From: Leptodactylus fallax
Taxonomy: Eukaryota; Chordata; Amphibia; Anura; Leptodactylidae
Direction: 5' to 3'
NCBI GenBank assembly: GCA_947044405.1
Contig: CAMRHE010000018.1
Span: forward strand, 186,001-250,000
Length of the DNA stretch: 64,000 nt
A model generated the notes under the pieces. The model saw only the letters and a program-made list of their open reading frames with translations, had not been told where the DNA came from and searched no databases. The position numbers and the translations under genes were made by a program. Position 1 is the stretch's first letter; the number at the start of each line of letters is the position of its first letter. Positions 26,994-38,106 of this stretch are shown one piece after another.

Positions 26994-28479
26994 TATATAG
27001 TAATGTGATAAAAATATAATATCATTTGTTACACCAAACCTTTTCCTACAAAACAACACATCAGTATGCTCATCTCATCCTCTATAACATGCTGTCTGTA
27101 GTTTAGAAAACAAGTTCAACCTCACAAGTTCTTGTTAAACTGCACCTAGCAGCAAAGACTACTTACAACTGTATGGACAGAAGAGCTAAGTAACCATAAT
27201 TTGGGCTAAGGTGATTAGGAGGACCACAGCAGCAAAAGCACAGTATGGGTAGAAGCAGTTGGTTACAATAGTATTGGCTATGGGTGATCTGTGGGATCAC
27301 CTAGTAGCAAAGTCCCAACAATGTGGACAGAAGAAATTAGTAACAGTAGGTGCTAGGGGTCATCAACTGTACCACCTAGGGTACAATGCACAACCTTCTT
27401 CATGTTTTTTTTTACATGAACATAAATGCAGGGGGACACCAGACATCTGTCACTTAATGTCTATTGTTAGAGCAATGGATATTAATAACAGTAGTGACAA
27501 CACTATGGACTAGAGGGTAATCAATAGGACTAATCTAATACAATTATATCATATAAAGGTAGAATGGTGGATACATGGGCATGGCTCGCTTAGCATTTGT
27601 GTTTTCTAGCTGTAGAGTATTGTGTGAATGATTTTTCACTACTCATAAAAGGTCTTTCGGGGCTCTAAAAAACATATGAGCTAATGTCCATGGCTATTAC
27701 CTGGTGATTATAGTTTAGAACAGTGTGAAATTCAGAGCCTCTAGAAATGATACACTTTACCTAATCTGATTAACAGCAAAAAACTGAGCTGTGAAATAAA
27801 ATTTGTGAACTCATTAAAATAACCTGACCCTCAGCATGTATGGCTCAAAAAATGGGACTAAACAAAAAGACATTCTTTTTGACAAAAACAGTATGGCATA
27901 TCTATCGTGAACAAAATCAAGGTCACTGAGGAAAAGAAGGACACGCAATCGAATTCAAGAGAGGAACTGCCTTACTTTATAAGAAAACCCAATACTCTTC
28001 AAATGCAATTCTCTATAAGTGATTAAACTTAATGCGGTAACAGATTGCTAAACATATTAAGTAATTATTGACCCATATATGTGACTAGTCACAGTTTATT
28101 GGATACATTTACATAAAATAGCATCTTTACATAAACATACTGTACATGTTGAATGCATCCTAAGTTACAGTCTGTGTAATAGGTCAGATCTGTATTCATA
28201 CTTCTACAGGCTTCACATCAGAAATCTCTATTTTTGTGCAACTGAACATGGTTTGCACTTTTAATTTGCATTGTAATCTGATATAACAAAAATTAAAGGG
28301 TTTTTGCACAAGATAGAAGACGAGTGTCTAATCCCCAGCAGTCACAAGAACAGGGGTCTCCTGTGTGAATGGATTGGTAGTACACATGCATTACCACCAT
28401 TTCATTTACTTCTATGGTACTAGTGTAGATAGCCGAGCCAAGCACAGTGTTCTATCATTCCAGCAGAGATTAATGGTGG
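26994..28479. other. Intron, no feature recognised
   Basis: Unique-looking sequence between the second Tc1-like family and hAT element 1. It is weakly patterned and non-coding. Confidence 0.5.
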
Positions 28480-28568
28480 GGTAGTCACAGGGGCGCACCG
28501 CTAATGAGGCGAATTCAGGCAGCCGCCTCGGGCGGCACTGTCCGGGGGGCAGCATTTTTACTATTTAA

Positions 28569-28650
28569 TGTAAACCAGCCCAGGACAGGCCGCTTTAAAA
28601 AAAAAAACAAAAAACAGAGCTGAGCGGGGCCTGTCCTGGGCCGGTTTACA
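28569..28650. repeat. Hairpin H1 of the hAT module
   Basis: TGTAAACCAGCCCAGGACAG pairs with CTGTCCTGGGCCGGTTTACA across an A-rich loop. The same hairpin is found near 36970-37056 in the other hAT element. Confidence 0.85.
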
Positions 28651-28651
28651 A

Positions 28652-28723
28652 GACGTCGCATCTCAGCGCAGGCGGCGATACAATGACGTCATCACGCCGC
28701 CTACGCTGAGACACAGACGTCGC
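28652..28723. repeat. Hairpin H2 with a TGACGTCA loop
   Basis: GACGTCGCATCTCAGCGCAG with GCGGCG pairs with CGCCGCCTACGCTGAGACAC and AGACGTC. The loop holds the palindromic octamer TGACGTCA (28684-28691), a consensus CRE. The equivalent loop of the second module (about 36925-36940) is diverged. Confidence 0.75.
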
Positions 28724-28795
28724 GGACAAGAAGAGGAGGCGGCGACGGCTGCATCAAGGCATCGCAGGTGAGTATAGCTTTTTTTTTTATATATA

Positions 28796-28846
28796 TAAAT
28801 AGGCCGTAACCTGTTGGAGTATCACCAGCAGGTCAGGGCCTATTTA
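28796..28846. repeat. Hairpin H3 of the hAT module
   Basis: TAAATAGGCCGTAACCTG pairs with CAGGTCAGGGCCTATTTA. Its counterpart at about 36765-36816 (GTAAATAGGCCGTTAC / AACGGCCTATTTA) shows compensating conservation of the stem. Confidence 0.75.
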
Positions 28847-28970
28847 TTTACCTACCCCACGTCCGCTCGTGGCCGCCCCCGCTTCCCCTTCTGCTATGGG
28901 ACACAGAAAGGGAAGTGGATGCCGCTGTGAGCGGCCGCGGGTATCGGTAAGTTAGGCCGCAAATACTACT

Positions 28971-29014
28971 ATTATTATACTCCAGGGCCTATTCAGACCC
29001 CGGAGTATAATAAT
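28971..29014. repeat. Hairpin H5 of the hAT module
   Basis: ATTATTATACTCCAGGGCCT pairs with AGACCCCGGAGTATAATAAT with two mismatches. It forms one end of a larger inverted repeat whose other end is the hairpin at 29231-29268. Confidence 0.8.
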
Positions 29015-29230
29015 CGGAGGCCTAGGGTTGGTGAGGGAACATAAAAACCAATGCTACTCACCTCCTGCGATCCGATGTAACTCCGAGCAGGCTTGAGGCC
29101 TCTGGTGACGTCATCACGTGACGTGTGTGCGCAATTAAACAGGGCCGAAAGCTGCAAGGAGTGCACCGGTGTCCAAGATAGGTAAGTAACTCTGGTTTTT
29201 ATGTTTGTATTCTCCCCTGGGTCTCCGATC

Positions 29231-29268
29231 ATTATACTCTGGGGTCTGAAAAGACCCCAGAGTATAAT
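29231..29268. repeat. Perfect 17-bp hairpin H6 with GAAA loop
   Basis: ATTATACTCTGGGGTCT, a GAAA loop, then the exact complement. A second perfect copy with a TTTT loop is at 36311-36348 in the other hAT element. Confidence 0.95.
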
Positions 29269-29269
29269 A

Positions 29270-29850
29270 ATAGTTCATGGGTGGTCCACTGTGGGGCATA
29301 ATACCCTGTGCAGGGACCACTGTAGAGCATAATACCCTGTTCAGGGGCCACTCTGGAGAATAATACAAGTGCAGGGGCCACTATAGAGCATAATACCGGG
29401 TGCAGGGGTCACTATGGAGCATAATACAAGTGCAGGGGCCACTATGGAGCATAATACCAGTGCAAGGGCCACTATGGAGGATAATACCAGTGCAGGGGCC
29501 ACTATGGAGCATAATACCAGTGCAAGGGCCACTATAGAGCATAATACCAGTGCAGGGGCCACTTTGGAGCATAATACTGTGTGCTGGGGCCACTGTGGAG
29601 CATAATACCGTGTGCAGGGGCCAATATGGAGCATAATACTGTGTGCAGGGGCCAATATGGGGCATAAAACTGTGTGCAGGAGTTGCTGTGGAACATAATA
29701 CCGTGTGCAGTGGCCAATGCGGGGCATAATACCGTGTGCAGGGGCCACTGCGAGGCATAATCCAGTGTGCAGGGGCCGCTGCGGGCCATAAGACTGTGTA
29801 ATACTGTGTGCAGGGGCTGCTGTGGAACATTATAGTGTGTGTAAATGGGG
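29270..29850. repeat. Minisatellite, ~30-34-bp unit
   Basis: About 17 to 19 units of the type GTGCAGGGGCCACTATGGAG followed by CATAATACC(A/G). Unit length differs between the early units (near 30 bp) and later ones (32-34 bp). The array is not CRISPR-like because there are no unique spacers. The inverse array is at 35985-36300. Confidence 0.9.
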
Positions 29851-30597
29851 CGCTATAAACATGGGCTATGGCACCTGTTTATATTATACGCTGTCTGTTT
29901 ATAGTGACCGTGTGATGTAATTGTAGCCTTGTCTCATACTGTAGACATGTACAGGACGAGGCTGTAGTTACATTACATGGCCGCTATGAGATGAATTACA
30001 CTATGTAAACAGAGAAGCGGTCACGGCGCTTACACAGGTACCATTCAAACAGCTGATCAGTGGGGGTCCTGGGTTTTTGAACCCCACTGATTAGTTTATT
30101 AATGACCTGGAAAACCTTTTAATTAGTTAACACCTGGGGTATTATTAATAAGCGGCACTATTTATACAGGGTACACACAGACATTATTAATATAAAGATG
30201 CACTTGGGAGTTATTCATTATGGGGGGTTATATCATATATTTTATAATTGGGGGTAGCAGCAGGATGGGTGTGCAGGTGAGGACAATGTCGGTTGGATGC
30301 CTGGAAAAGTGAGGAGCCAAAGATGTCTGTGTTGCAAACTTTACAGAGACAAGTCACAGCTGGAAGAAGTGGTCATGGCAGTCCAGAGGGAAGAGAAGGG
30401 AAATGTGAAGGATTAGTCAGAGACGTCACCTGTAAGTCACAGAATGTTACTGCACTGTATTCACCTAAATGATAGAGGATAAATACCTGATTGATGGGGG
30501 TCTGTCTGCTGAGTCCCCCACTGAGCCTGAGAATTGTTTTTTTCCCCCCACTAGGTGGGAATCCAGCCTGACCGCAGCCATATATATAGGTGTGTCA

Positions 30598-30735
30598 CTT
30601 GGTGGATGGACGAACCCGCGTGGCTCTCATTCACTTTAATGGGAGTGCCAAAGATACCCGAAGTCCAGTACTCAGCTATCTGCAGGGCTCCTATTATAGA
30701 GAATGGGGGCCACGTGGCCTCGTCCATCCACCAAG
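30598..30735. repeat. Long hairpin near the right end of hAT element 1
   Basis: CTTGGTGGATGGACGAACCC with GCGTGGCTCTCATTC pairs with GAATGGGGGCCACGTGGCCT and CGTCCATCCACCAAG, arms of about 48 bp. No counterpart was seen in the second hAT element. Confidence 0.8.
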
Positions 30736-30900
30736 CAGAAAATGTGTGAAGTTACTTTCATTGTTAATGCCGTGTTATTGATCTGATACTGAAGTAATAC
30801 AGTAAGAAGAATTCTTAAAAACTGTTTTATAACTTTGTGTATTGTCTTTCTATAGTCCGCCTCAGGCAGAAAAGAGGCTAGGTTCACCACTGGGTAGTCA

Positions 30901-33900
30901 CACACTATTGCTTCATTCATATGCTCCATTGTCGTGTTTGCTTGAAGTCCCAGTGGTGGGACCCCCAGCATTCAGACACTTATCCCTTATCTTGTGGGAA
31001 AAAAAAACATACGGACTAAAAATTCTGGTCCATGCATCAGCTGGAAACTGCGACTTCTTGCACTATAGTGATCTATGGCACTAGGAGTCCCTGCCTTCTC
31101 GTGGCTTTACTGTCCCATCCCATATACAGTACAGGACAGTGGAGTTGCAAGCAGGCAGGGGCTCCTAGAATCATAGATCGGTCTAGACTACATTTAGTCC
31201 TGGAAATATCGACAATATATGGACTCTAGGTCCACATATGCACGTGCACACAGAGTCTGTCCACATGGAACATTTTCAAAATCTCATCCATAAGTTGTAC
31301 AAAATTTGGGCAGCAGAATCTGTATGCAGGGGGAGAAATCGGCACCAAACAGGCATGTTTGCAATTTAACAACAGAAACAGCACCATTTAGTACAATTTT
31401 TGCTATGGGAATGGTGCAGAGACACTACAGAACATCTGCAGTGTTTCAGTCCCAGGTGGACGTTTACAATTTATATACAGCTGCATTTAATTCATTTTCA
31501 GAGCATCCTCTGATACTGACTGCGAAGTGATGAAAAGATGACAGATAACTGTATAGGTGGGCTGTATATGCACATATCACTAACAGTAGCTCTCTTTTAT
31601 TAGCTGATAAACACAGCACTGGGCGAGGGCAGAAACTATAAAATCTCATGTCTTTGAAGCAGAAATCTCTTAAAATCCATTCATGCACTGGCAAATCTGT
31701 ATATTTCAGTGAAACACTGCCCAAATATAATAATCTGCTTGGAACTCAGACAAACAGAAAATGAATTTGGGCTAATGTTGTGACTTGGAATTAGATACAC
31801 TTATTTTTAATGTGGCTTTGAGTATGAAACAAACCACCATTTGTTCAGTACATTTGTGTTGGCCCTGGAATGAGAGACGGTTATTGCAAAATGATTTAAT
31901 CTTCTACAAACAAGATCAAACAGCTGAAAAATAGACACATTCTGCCTGCAAATACTATTTGGAGACTTGGAAAAGCAGAATTGTAAGATATTTTACCCCC
32001 CAATGTCCAACATATTCTTCAATTCCCATTAATATATCTGGTGTATAGTGGAATAAAGTGATCAGGGGGCTTGTGACTCTCAGGCCCCCTGTTTGCGATT
32101 CCCCACCTTTTTCTAACTGTAGAAACTATTGCTCAATACTTGTACTAGGGTCATAGCTTTAGTGGAACTTGGTACCAGGGTCAAAACTATAAAACTGGCA
32201 GTAAATACTATGGTAAGAACCAGTTCTAATACTTAGTATGTGTATTACATTGGTAGTATTTGAAAGTGGAGAAAATTCACTACAGTTTACGTAGGCTTTA
32301 GCTGCATTTGAGCCATTCTTGGGGATGCAGAGACCACTCCAGTGATATAATACTCTATTCATCCTATGCAAATAAACTGATGTAATACAGAGGCATGAGA
32401 AGTCATGGCTGGATAAATGGCGATCTGATATTCCTTGGGATGGCGAACAAGTAAAAATGGTTGGTTATACCATGAAAGTCACTGTCCATTATTAAGAGAT
32501 GTTTTATTTTTTTTGTTTACGACTCAACTATTACTTTATATCGCAGAACCTTAGTACTTTACACTTTTTATTTTATGCTTTCTTGCATACACTTCCCAGA
32601 CACACGTAAACACTTAAGTAACGCTTAAATCCTAGCAATAATGGGTGCAGTTTGTACAATGATAACAATGAACATGATAACTCAGTTGTATGTGACCATG
32701 CTCATGTTCTGTATTAATAACATTCAAGGACCCTAGTACAACATAACTGTCTGATGCTGGATACTTGTAATATTATTGTATATATCCCTCTGGCCACACA
32801 TAAGTACAAATGTACTGTATATGCAGATAAGAATCAAATACAGAAGCTCCTGGCACCAAACTAAGGCAGTAAAAGAAAACTCTCTCTCTCAAATTTGCAG
32901 AAAAAAGCTGGCAATAAAAATTAGGAGGCACGATGGATTCATTTCAGCTTTTGGAGCTCAAAAAGTCTTATTACCAAACGATTTAGCCTGTTAAAGCCAT
33001 CTATGTGTATGATGAATTAAGATTGTGCTGGAAAGGATTTACTATCTGAAAGCAATTTCTATTCCAAAAAGCCTCCTGTTATATCCCTTTTGATAATACA
33101 GATGCAAAATCAAATATATATTCCTCTTGCCCATCAAACAGATTTGTTAATTTCCTCATTTTACCAACAAAATCATCCATCACAAAAAATGAAGCATCCA
33201 CTGCAGTATATAAAAATAGACCTGGATCTAACATATACAGGCTAGAAAGATTATCTTAATTTACATAATGTTGTTGGAGATTAAAAAGGCAGACAATTCA
33301 TTATTGCATTGTAAATAAACACGGCATTATATGTAAATGGTTTTCAATGTATGTGCTCACTAAAGCGAATGGTTTATTGAAGAAAGCTTACTTCCACATA
33401 CTAGAAAAATATAAAACTATGTTATAGCATTTTATGGAAATAAACCTTAATATTTGTAAAATGCAAAGTGATGCTCCAGAGTTTTTCTATTTTTAAGATC
33501 TCTGCTTGCTGTCTGAACGTAAACACTCAAATATCTTAGGGTTTATTAACACGTATCAGTATAGACAATCCTCTGTAAGTAACAGCAGGCCCAACCCCCA
33601 TCTGAACTGTAGTGTTATATTAGCATAATTTGGACACATTGTAACAGTTAGTATTTCTCTGGTGGCTTTTAGATGCTGCAACTAGGAGTTCCAGACTGGT
33701 ACAGATCCCTGATCATGTGATTGGAACTGGCCACAAGGTTTTTCCGCTTCCTCCCTTGTCTCTAGTATTCGTTACCTGCAGCATGGGGGCTGGCTTTGTC
33801 TGTCTTTTGTGAGCAATAATACTGTATATTACATATAGTGGAACCTCTCCAAGAAGATGCCTCTTTGTAAGACCATGCATGATCCAGATCAGATTTTTCT

Positions 33901-33954
33901 ATGATGATTTACAATTCCCTTACATCTAATATGCAATGGCCCACTTCTATCATA
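30901..33954. other. Intron, no feature recognised
   Basis: About 3 kb of AT-rich non-coding sequence without clear repeats. The longest open frames lack any family resemblance. Confidence 0.5.
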
Positions 33955-34130
33955 GGGCCACCCAGGGGCTATAAGGGGTACAGTGGTAGCAGTCGCTAAC
34001 GGGCCCTGGACCCTGATGATGCTCCAAAAGTCCCTCTGCCACATAAAATATACCACTATTATGAATAATGCAAGGTAGGGGCTCCATTACAGACTTTGCA
34101 TTGGAGCTCAGGCAGTTGGGACCACCCTGT
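33955..34130. repeat. Dispersed short repeat, copy 1
   Basis: It contains ACAGTGGTAGCAGTCGCTAA, GGGCCCTGGACCCTGATG, CTGCCACATAAAATATACCA and GGTAGGGGCTCCATTACAGA. The same order of words occurs at 37728-37905. The repeat is of MITE or SINE type, with no coding sequence and no visible Pol III boxes. Confidence 0.65.
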
Positions 34131-34739
34131 GAAAAAAAAAATATTGGCGGCTGTGTACAATCTCTATTAATATGTCAATCAACACTGTGAAAACTCTAAG
34201 ACAACTACGCAAAAATATACTAATATAGGTACAGATTAAATAGTCTGACATGCTTGCTATATGTGAATATCACAGACAGTGTTTAATGTTTTAAAATGTT
34301 TCTGCACTACATGACATCACAAGCCAAAAGTTTTTGCGTTGCAAAATTTTACTATATGGAAATTGTATGTTCTCAAACTCTAAAAACTGATTTTTAAAGT
34401 GTTTGGTTTTTTTTTGTTTCTTCATAGGAATGCTGGATCTATATTATAACCTTCCAATGAAAGAATAGTGCTGCATGCTGTGCTATTTTTCCTGTCAAAT
34501 ATGACAAAGCTTCTTATATAATTATCTTGACTAACTACAATTTAAGAACAATGAATAGTGGTATTCAAGAACTGAAAAATAAACGTAATTCAGTGACCTG
34601 GAAATAAGTCTAGTTTAAATCCCATGAAAGATGTATGAGTTAGTAAAAAAAAAAAAAAATGTTTGGAAAAAGGGACTGTTCACAAAGAGTGAAAAGGTTT
34701 CATAAAAAAAAAACAAACAAAAAAAAACAAAACACACAC

Positions 34740-34741
34740 AC

Positions 34742-34785
<44 letters not shown>
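34740..34785. repeat. (AT)n(AC)n microsatellite
   Basis: A pure AT run of about 15 units is followed by ACACACACAC, and preceded by A-rich and (CA)n text. Confidence 0.9.
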
Positions 34786-34788
<3 letters not shown>

Positions 34789-34941
34789 AAACCATATCAC
34801 ATAAGAACTGTTCACAATACTGCTATGCTCTCTAAGAAAAGCCATCACAAGTACTGTATGACTGATACATTTGCAATAGATCACAACAGATCCTAATGGT
34901 TCCTGTTAGATTTAGAAGTCTAAAGCAAGTTATTGCAGCTA

Positions 34942-35127
34942 AGCCTAGGTTCACATCTGTGTTCGAGTTTTCGACTATAATGGGGTCTGTGTGGTTTCCG
35001 CTTGAAAAGGGTGAAAAATGCGGAAAGAAAAGCGCTCCTTGCAGCGCTTTTCTCTCTGCAATTTTCATGCGGAGAGGGGAATGTAATTCCCAAACGTAGT
35101 GCAAGCACTGGTGTGAACCCAGCGTAA
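34942..35127. mobile_element. MITE of the CTAGGTTCACAT family
   Basis: It starts AGCCTAGGTTCACATCTGTG and ends GTGTGAACCCAGCGTAA. The inner inverted words AAGCGCTCCTTGCAGCGCTT form a short hairpin. It is non-coding. Confidence 0.65.
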
Positions 35128-35216
35128 GTGTTGCCATATGAAAGACCAATGAATACTAACCAAAAGGAACAACTAAATAACAGAAAACAAACTAAAATAA
35201 AGACTGTAAAGCAGGG

Positions 35217-35507
35217 GTGTCAAACTCATTAAAGCTGATTAGAAAGGCCAGCTCTGTCCTGGGGAGCCCACTGGACCCAGTGCAGGTGGTGGGTGACAGA
35301 AGGATACTGTCCGTGGTGAGCTCCATGCAGAAGAAGAAGTCCCATCCAATGCATGAGACTGTGATCGCGCTGAGCAGTACTGTCAGTGACCGACTGCTCC
35401 ACCCTAGGTGTGAGAAGGAGCGCTATCGGAAGTCTTTCCTCCCCACCGCGGTTAGGCTGTACAACCAACACCGACCTAAGCGGAGATCATTACACACAGA
35501 GAACTGA
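35217..35507 (+). pseudogene. L2-type LINE ORF C-terminal remnant
   Basis: The coding-like text reads LIRKASSVLGSPLDPVQVVG, then ILSVVSSMQKKKSHPMHETV, and ends ERYRKSFLPTAVRLYNQH before a stop. The F-P-A-RL-N pattern is the usual carboxyl end of L2/CR1 LINE proteins. The first residues come from the hAT tip, so the apparent ATG is fortuitous. It carries no polymerase motifs. Confidence 0.75.
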
Positions 35508-35717
35508 AATATCTCTCTGCCTGTTAAATCCCCCCCCCCCCCTCTGCTACTTCCTATATGTCTGTCTGCTATTAATGTAATGCCTCTTACCTTGGAACAT
35601 TCCTGTACATGTTGTATTTGTATCTGCTTATCTTATCTTATCTTTGCTGCTGTAACACACTGAATTTCCCCATTGTGGGACTATTAAAGGACTATTATTA
35701 TTATTATTATTATTATT
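35226..35717 (+). mobile_element. L2-type LINE 3' end nested in hAT element 2
   Basis: The 3' UTR finishes GAATTTCCCCATTGTGGGAC followed by an (ATT)n tail, the arrangement of L2/Maui-like LINEs. It sits just inside the left tip of the hAT element and is 5' truncated. Confidence 0.8.
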
Positions 35718-35984
35718 TTCTCCGGGGGCCACTTCAGCCTCACGGGGTACCTTGAAGGGCCAAGATTATTTTACACATGTATAAAAGTAACTTCTCCTTA
35801 ACAGATAAGCGAGCTATTAAGCAGTAGTTACATTTGTACATTACTACTGTTACAATCAGCCCTTTGAGGTCAACCAGGAAGAACATAATGTATTGTTAAA
35901 ACCTAAGACATTGGCATGTTACATACTATCCTCATCCTTTTCTGAATATATCAAAAATTAAGCACTATACAAATACTGTTTACC

Positions 35985-36300
35985 CCTGCAAACGGTATTA
36001 TGCTCTATAGTTGCCTCTGCACACGGTATTACGCCCCACAGCGGCCCCTGCACACGGTATTATGCTCCATAGTTGCCCCTGCACACGGTATTATGCTCAA
36101 TAGTTGCCCCTGCACACGGTATTATGCTCAATAGTGGCCCCTGCACGTTATTATGCTCAATAGTTGCCCCTGCACACGGTATTATGCTCCTTAGTGGCCC
36201 CTGCATTGGCATTATGCCCCATAGTGGCCCCTGCAAACGGTATTATAGTCCATAGTGGCCCCTGCACACGGTATTATGCCCCATAGTGACCCCCCCACCC
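35985..36300. repeat. Minisatellite, inverse of the array at 29270-29850
   Basis: Nine or ten units of CACGGTATTATGC(T/C)C(C/A) plus ATAGT(T/G)GCCCCTGCA, period about 31 bp. The orientation is opposite to the first array, in line with the inverted module. Confidence 0.9.
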
Positions 36301-36310
36301 ATGAACTATT

Positions 36311-36636
36311 ATTATACTCTGGGGTCTTTTTAGACCCCAGAGTATAATGATCGGAGACCCAATCATAACAAACATAAAAACCAGTGTTACTTACCTGGGC
36401 CCCGGTGCGCTCCCTGCGTTCGGCCTTCTTCAATGTCGCACAGACCGGCGTCGCGACATAATGACGTCGGCCTGGCTCACGTGACGCCTGGGACGTCACC
36501 AAAGAAGGCCGAAGCCGGCTGGGAGCAGCATCAGATCACCGGAGAGGTGAGTAACACAGGTTTTTATGTTTATCACCTCCCCTGGGTCTCCGATTATTAT
36601 ACTCCGGGGTCTGAAAAGCCCCCAGAGTATAATAAT
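36311..36636. repeat. Hairpin pair H6'/H5' in hAT element 2
   Basis: The perfect 17-bp hairpin at 36311-36348 and a second one at 36593-36636 (ATTATTATACTCCGGGGTCT / AGCCCCCAGAGTATAATAAT) flank an inverted pair, CATAAAAACCAGTGTTACTT and GTAACACAGGTTTTTATG. The order is the reverse of hAT element 1. Confidence 0.85.
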
Positions 36637-37727
36637 AGTAGTATTTGATGGGGTTCGCCGGCAGCGGCCTCACTTACCATCCCCGCTCCTGCACACAGCT
36701 GCTTCTGCGTCCCATAGCAGAAGGGGAAGCGGGGGCGGCCACGACCAGCAGCGGGGATCGGTAAGTAAATAGGCCGTTACATGCCGGGGATGCTCCAGCA
36801 GGCAACGGCCTATTTATATATATATAAAAAAAAAAAACTTATCTTCACCTACCTGCGATGCCTTGATGCAGCCGCCGCCTCCTCCTCTTCTTGTCCGCGA
36901 CGTCTGCGTGTCAGTGTAGGAGGCGCGATGACTTCATTGTATCGCCACCTGCGCTGACATGCAGAGGTCTTGTAAACTAGCCCAGGACAGGTATCGCGTA
37001 GCTTTGTTTTTTTTTTTTTTTAAGCGGCCTGTCCTGGGCTGGTTTACATTACATAGACAATACAAAATGCTGCGCCCCTGCGGGCCAGATAAGTGCCGGG
37101 CCGGATAACAGAAGGCAGCGGGCCGGATTCGGCCCGCGGGCCTTGTGTTTGACACCTGTGCTGTAAAGCTTACAATACTCACTAAACGAACGACTAGAAT
37201 ATTGCTATTCTCTTCTTTTCTGTCGTTTAAATTCTGTTTTTAAAAACCTAATTTTGTCTGGAAAGTGACAAGTTGATATTTTTTATGTTGTGTATAACCT
37301 ATATTTTTTATGTTGGAATGTAGCCAATTGTGCTTGTTATGACATTTCATAACCTTTATTCCATACAATACCTTTGTTTTCTGGTTTCCTGATGATGAGA
37401 CATTTGAGCACTGCATTTGGAATCCATTCCCCATCTATATTATATTGCACAGTGATTGTACAATGATAGAAGGCCTTTCCCATGTATGTTTATTATGGAG
37501 AAGCTTAGACATTGCAGTTTGTAGTAAATTGCTGTTTTGGAGACCTAAAGAATTTTAGTTTTTAAAGTTTTTTTTTTTTTTTTTAAATAATATGCAAGGT
37601 TAAATGATCACCGTAGTCTCAACAAACTTTGCATACATCAATAGTACAAGCAAAATATAAGAAACTTTGTAGTATATTTTATTGGAGAAAAATGCTTATT
37701 TCTTTTCGACTGATTCACACCCAACCA

Positions 37728-37905
37728 GGAGCGTAGCTATTGGGTGTGCAGTGGTAGAAGCCACTACTGAACCCTGGACCATGAGAGAGCCCCAAAGATC
37801 CTTCTACCCCATAAAATAGATCACTATTCTAACTGACACAATTTAGGTAGGGGTCCCATTACAGGTTTTGCTTTGGCTCAGGAGCTTCAAGTTATGCCTC
37901 TGCAC
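37728..37905. repeat. Dispersed short repeat, copy 2
   Basis: It begins GAGCGTAGCTATTGGGTGTG and shares GCAGTGGTAGAAGCCACTAC, AACCCTGGACCATGAGAG and GTAGGGGTCCCATTACAGG with the copy at 33955-34130. Confidence 0.65.
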
Positions 37906-38106
37906 CCAATTCCATTCCCTGCGAACTGACTTTCACTGTTACTGTTGGCAAACACAACCAGGGCATTTTACTCTGCCTTCTATAACATGTTTAGTTCCCC
38001 CCACTAGCGGGTGCTGTCACCTTGAATTTTATCATTTAACTCTATAGATAAAAATACTGGAACACCTACAGGAGCTCTTATGACATCTCATTCTGAAACT
38101 ATAGGC

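Larger units (their letters stand above)
28488..30892 (+). mobile_element. Non-autonomous hAT element 1, hairpin-rich
   Basis: The 8-bp duplication GGTAGTCA flanks the element (28480-28487 and 30893-30900). The tips are CAGGGGCGCACC and GGTTCACCACTG, imperfect 12-bp inverted repeats of hAT type. The interior is a series of hairpins (28569-28650, 28652-28723, 28796-28846, 28971-29014, 29231-29268, 30598-30735) and a minisatellite (about 29270-29850). No transposase frame exists. A related module lies inverted in the hAT element at 35212-37160. Confidence 0.85.
35212..37160. mobile_element. Non-autonomous hAT element 2, with LINE and hairpin module inside
   Basis: The 8-bp duplication CTGTAAAG flanks it (35204-35211 and 37161-37168). 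The tips are CAGGGGTGTCAAAC and GTTTGACACCTGTG. The hAT backbone words CTCCGGGGGCCACTTCAGCC (after 35718) and GGCCGGATTCGGCCCGCGGG (near 37120) mark a Charlie-like family. Two things have been added: an L2-type LINE end (35226-35717) and, inverted relative to hAT element 1, the serial-hairpin module with minisatellite (35985 to about 37075). No transposase frame is present. Confidence 0.88.

Noticed and set aside
29341..29830. Repetitive open frames of 135 and 149 codons on the minus strand
   Set aside because: They are translations of the minisatellite, whose unit lengths are partly multiples of three. They have no start context and no relatives.
29270..29850. Regular repeats reminiscent of a CRISPR array
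   Set aside because: Units are contiguous, without unique spacers, and the genome is vertebrate.
33955..34130. A tRNA-derived SINE
   Set aside because: No A-box or B-box and no tail could be found, so it is listed only as a dispersed repeat.
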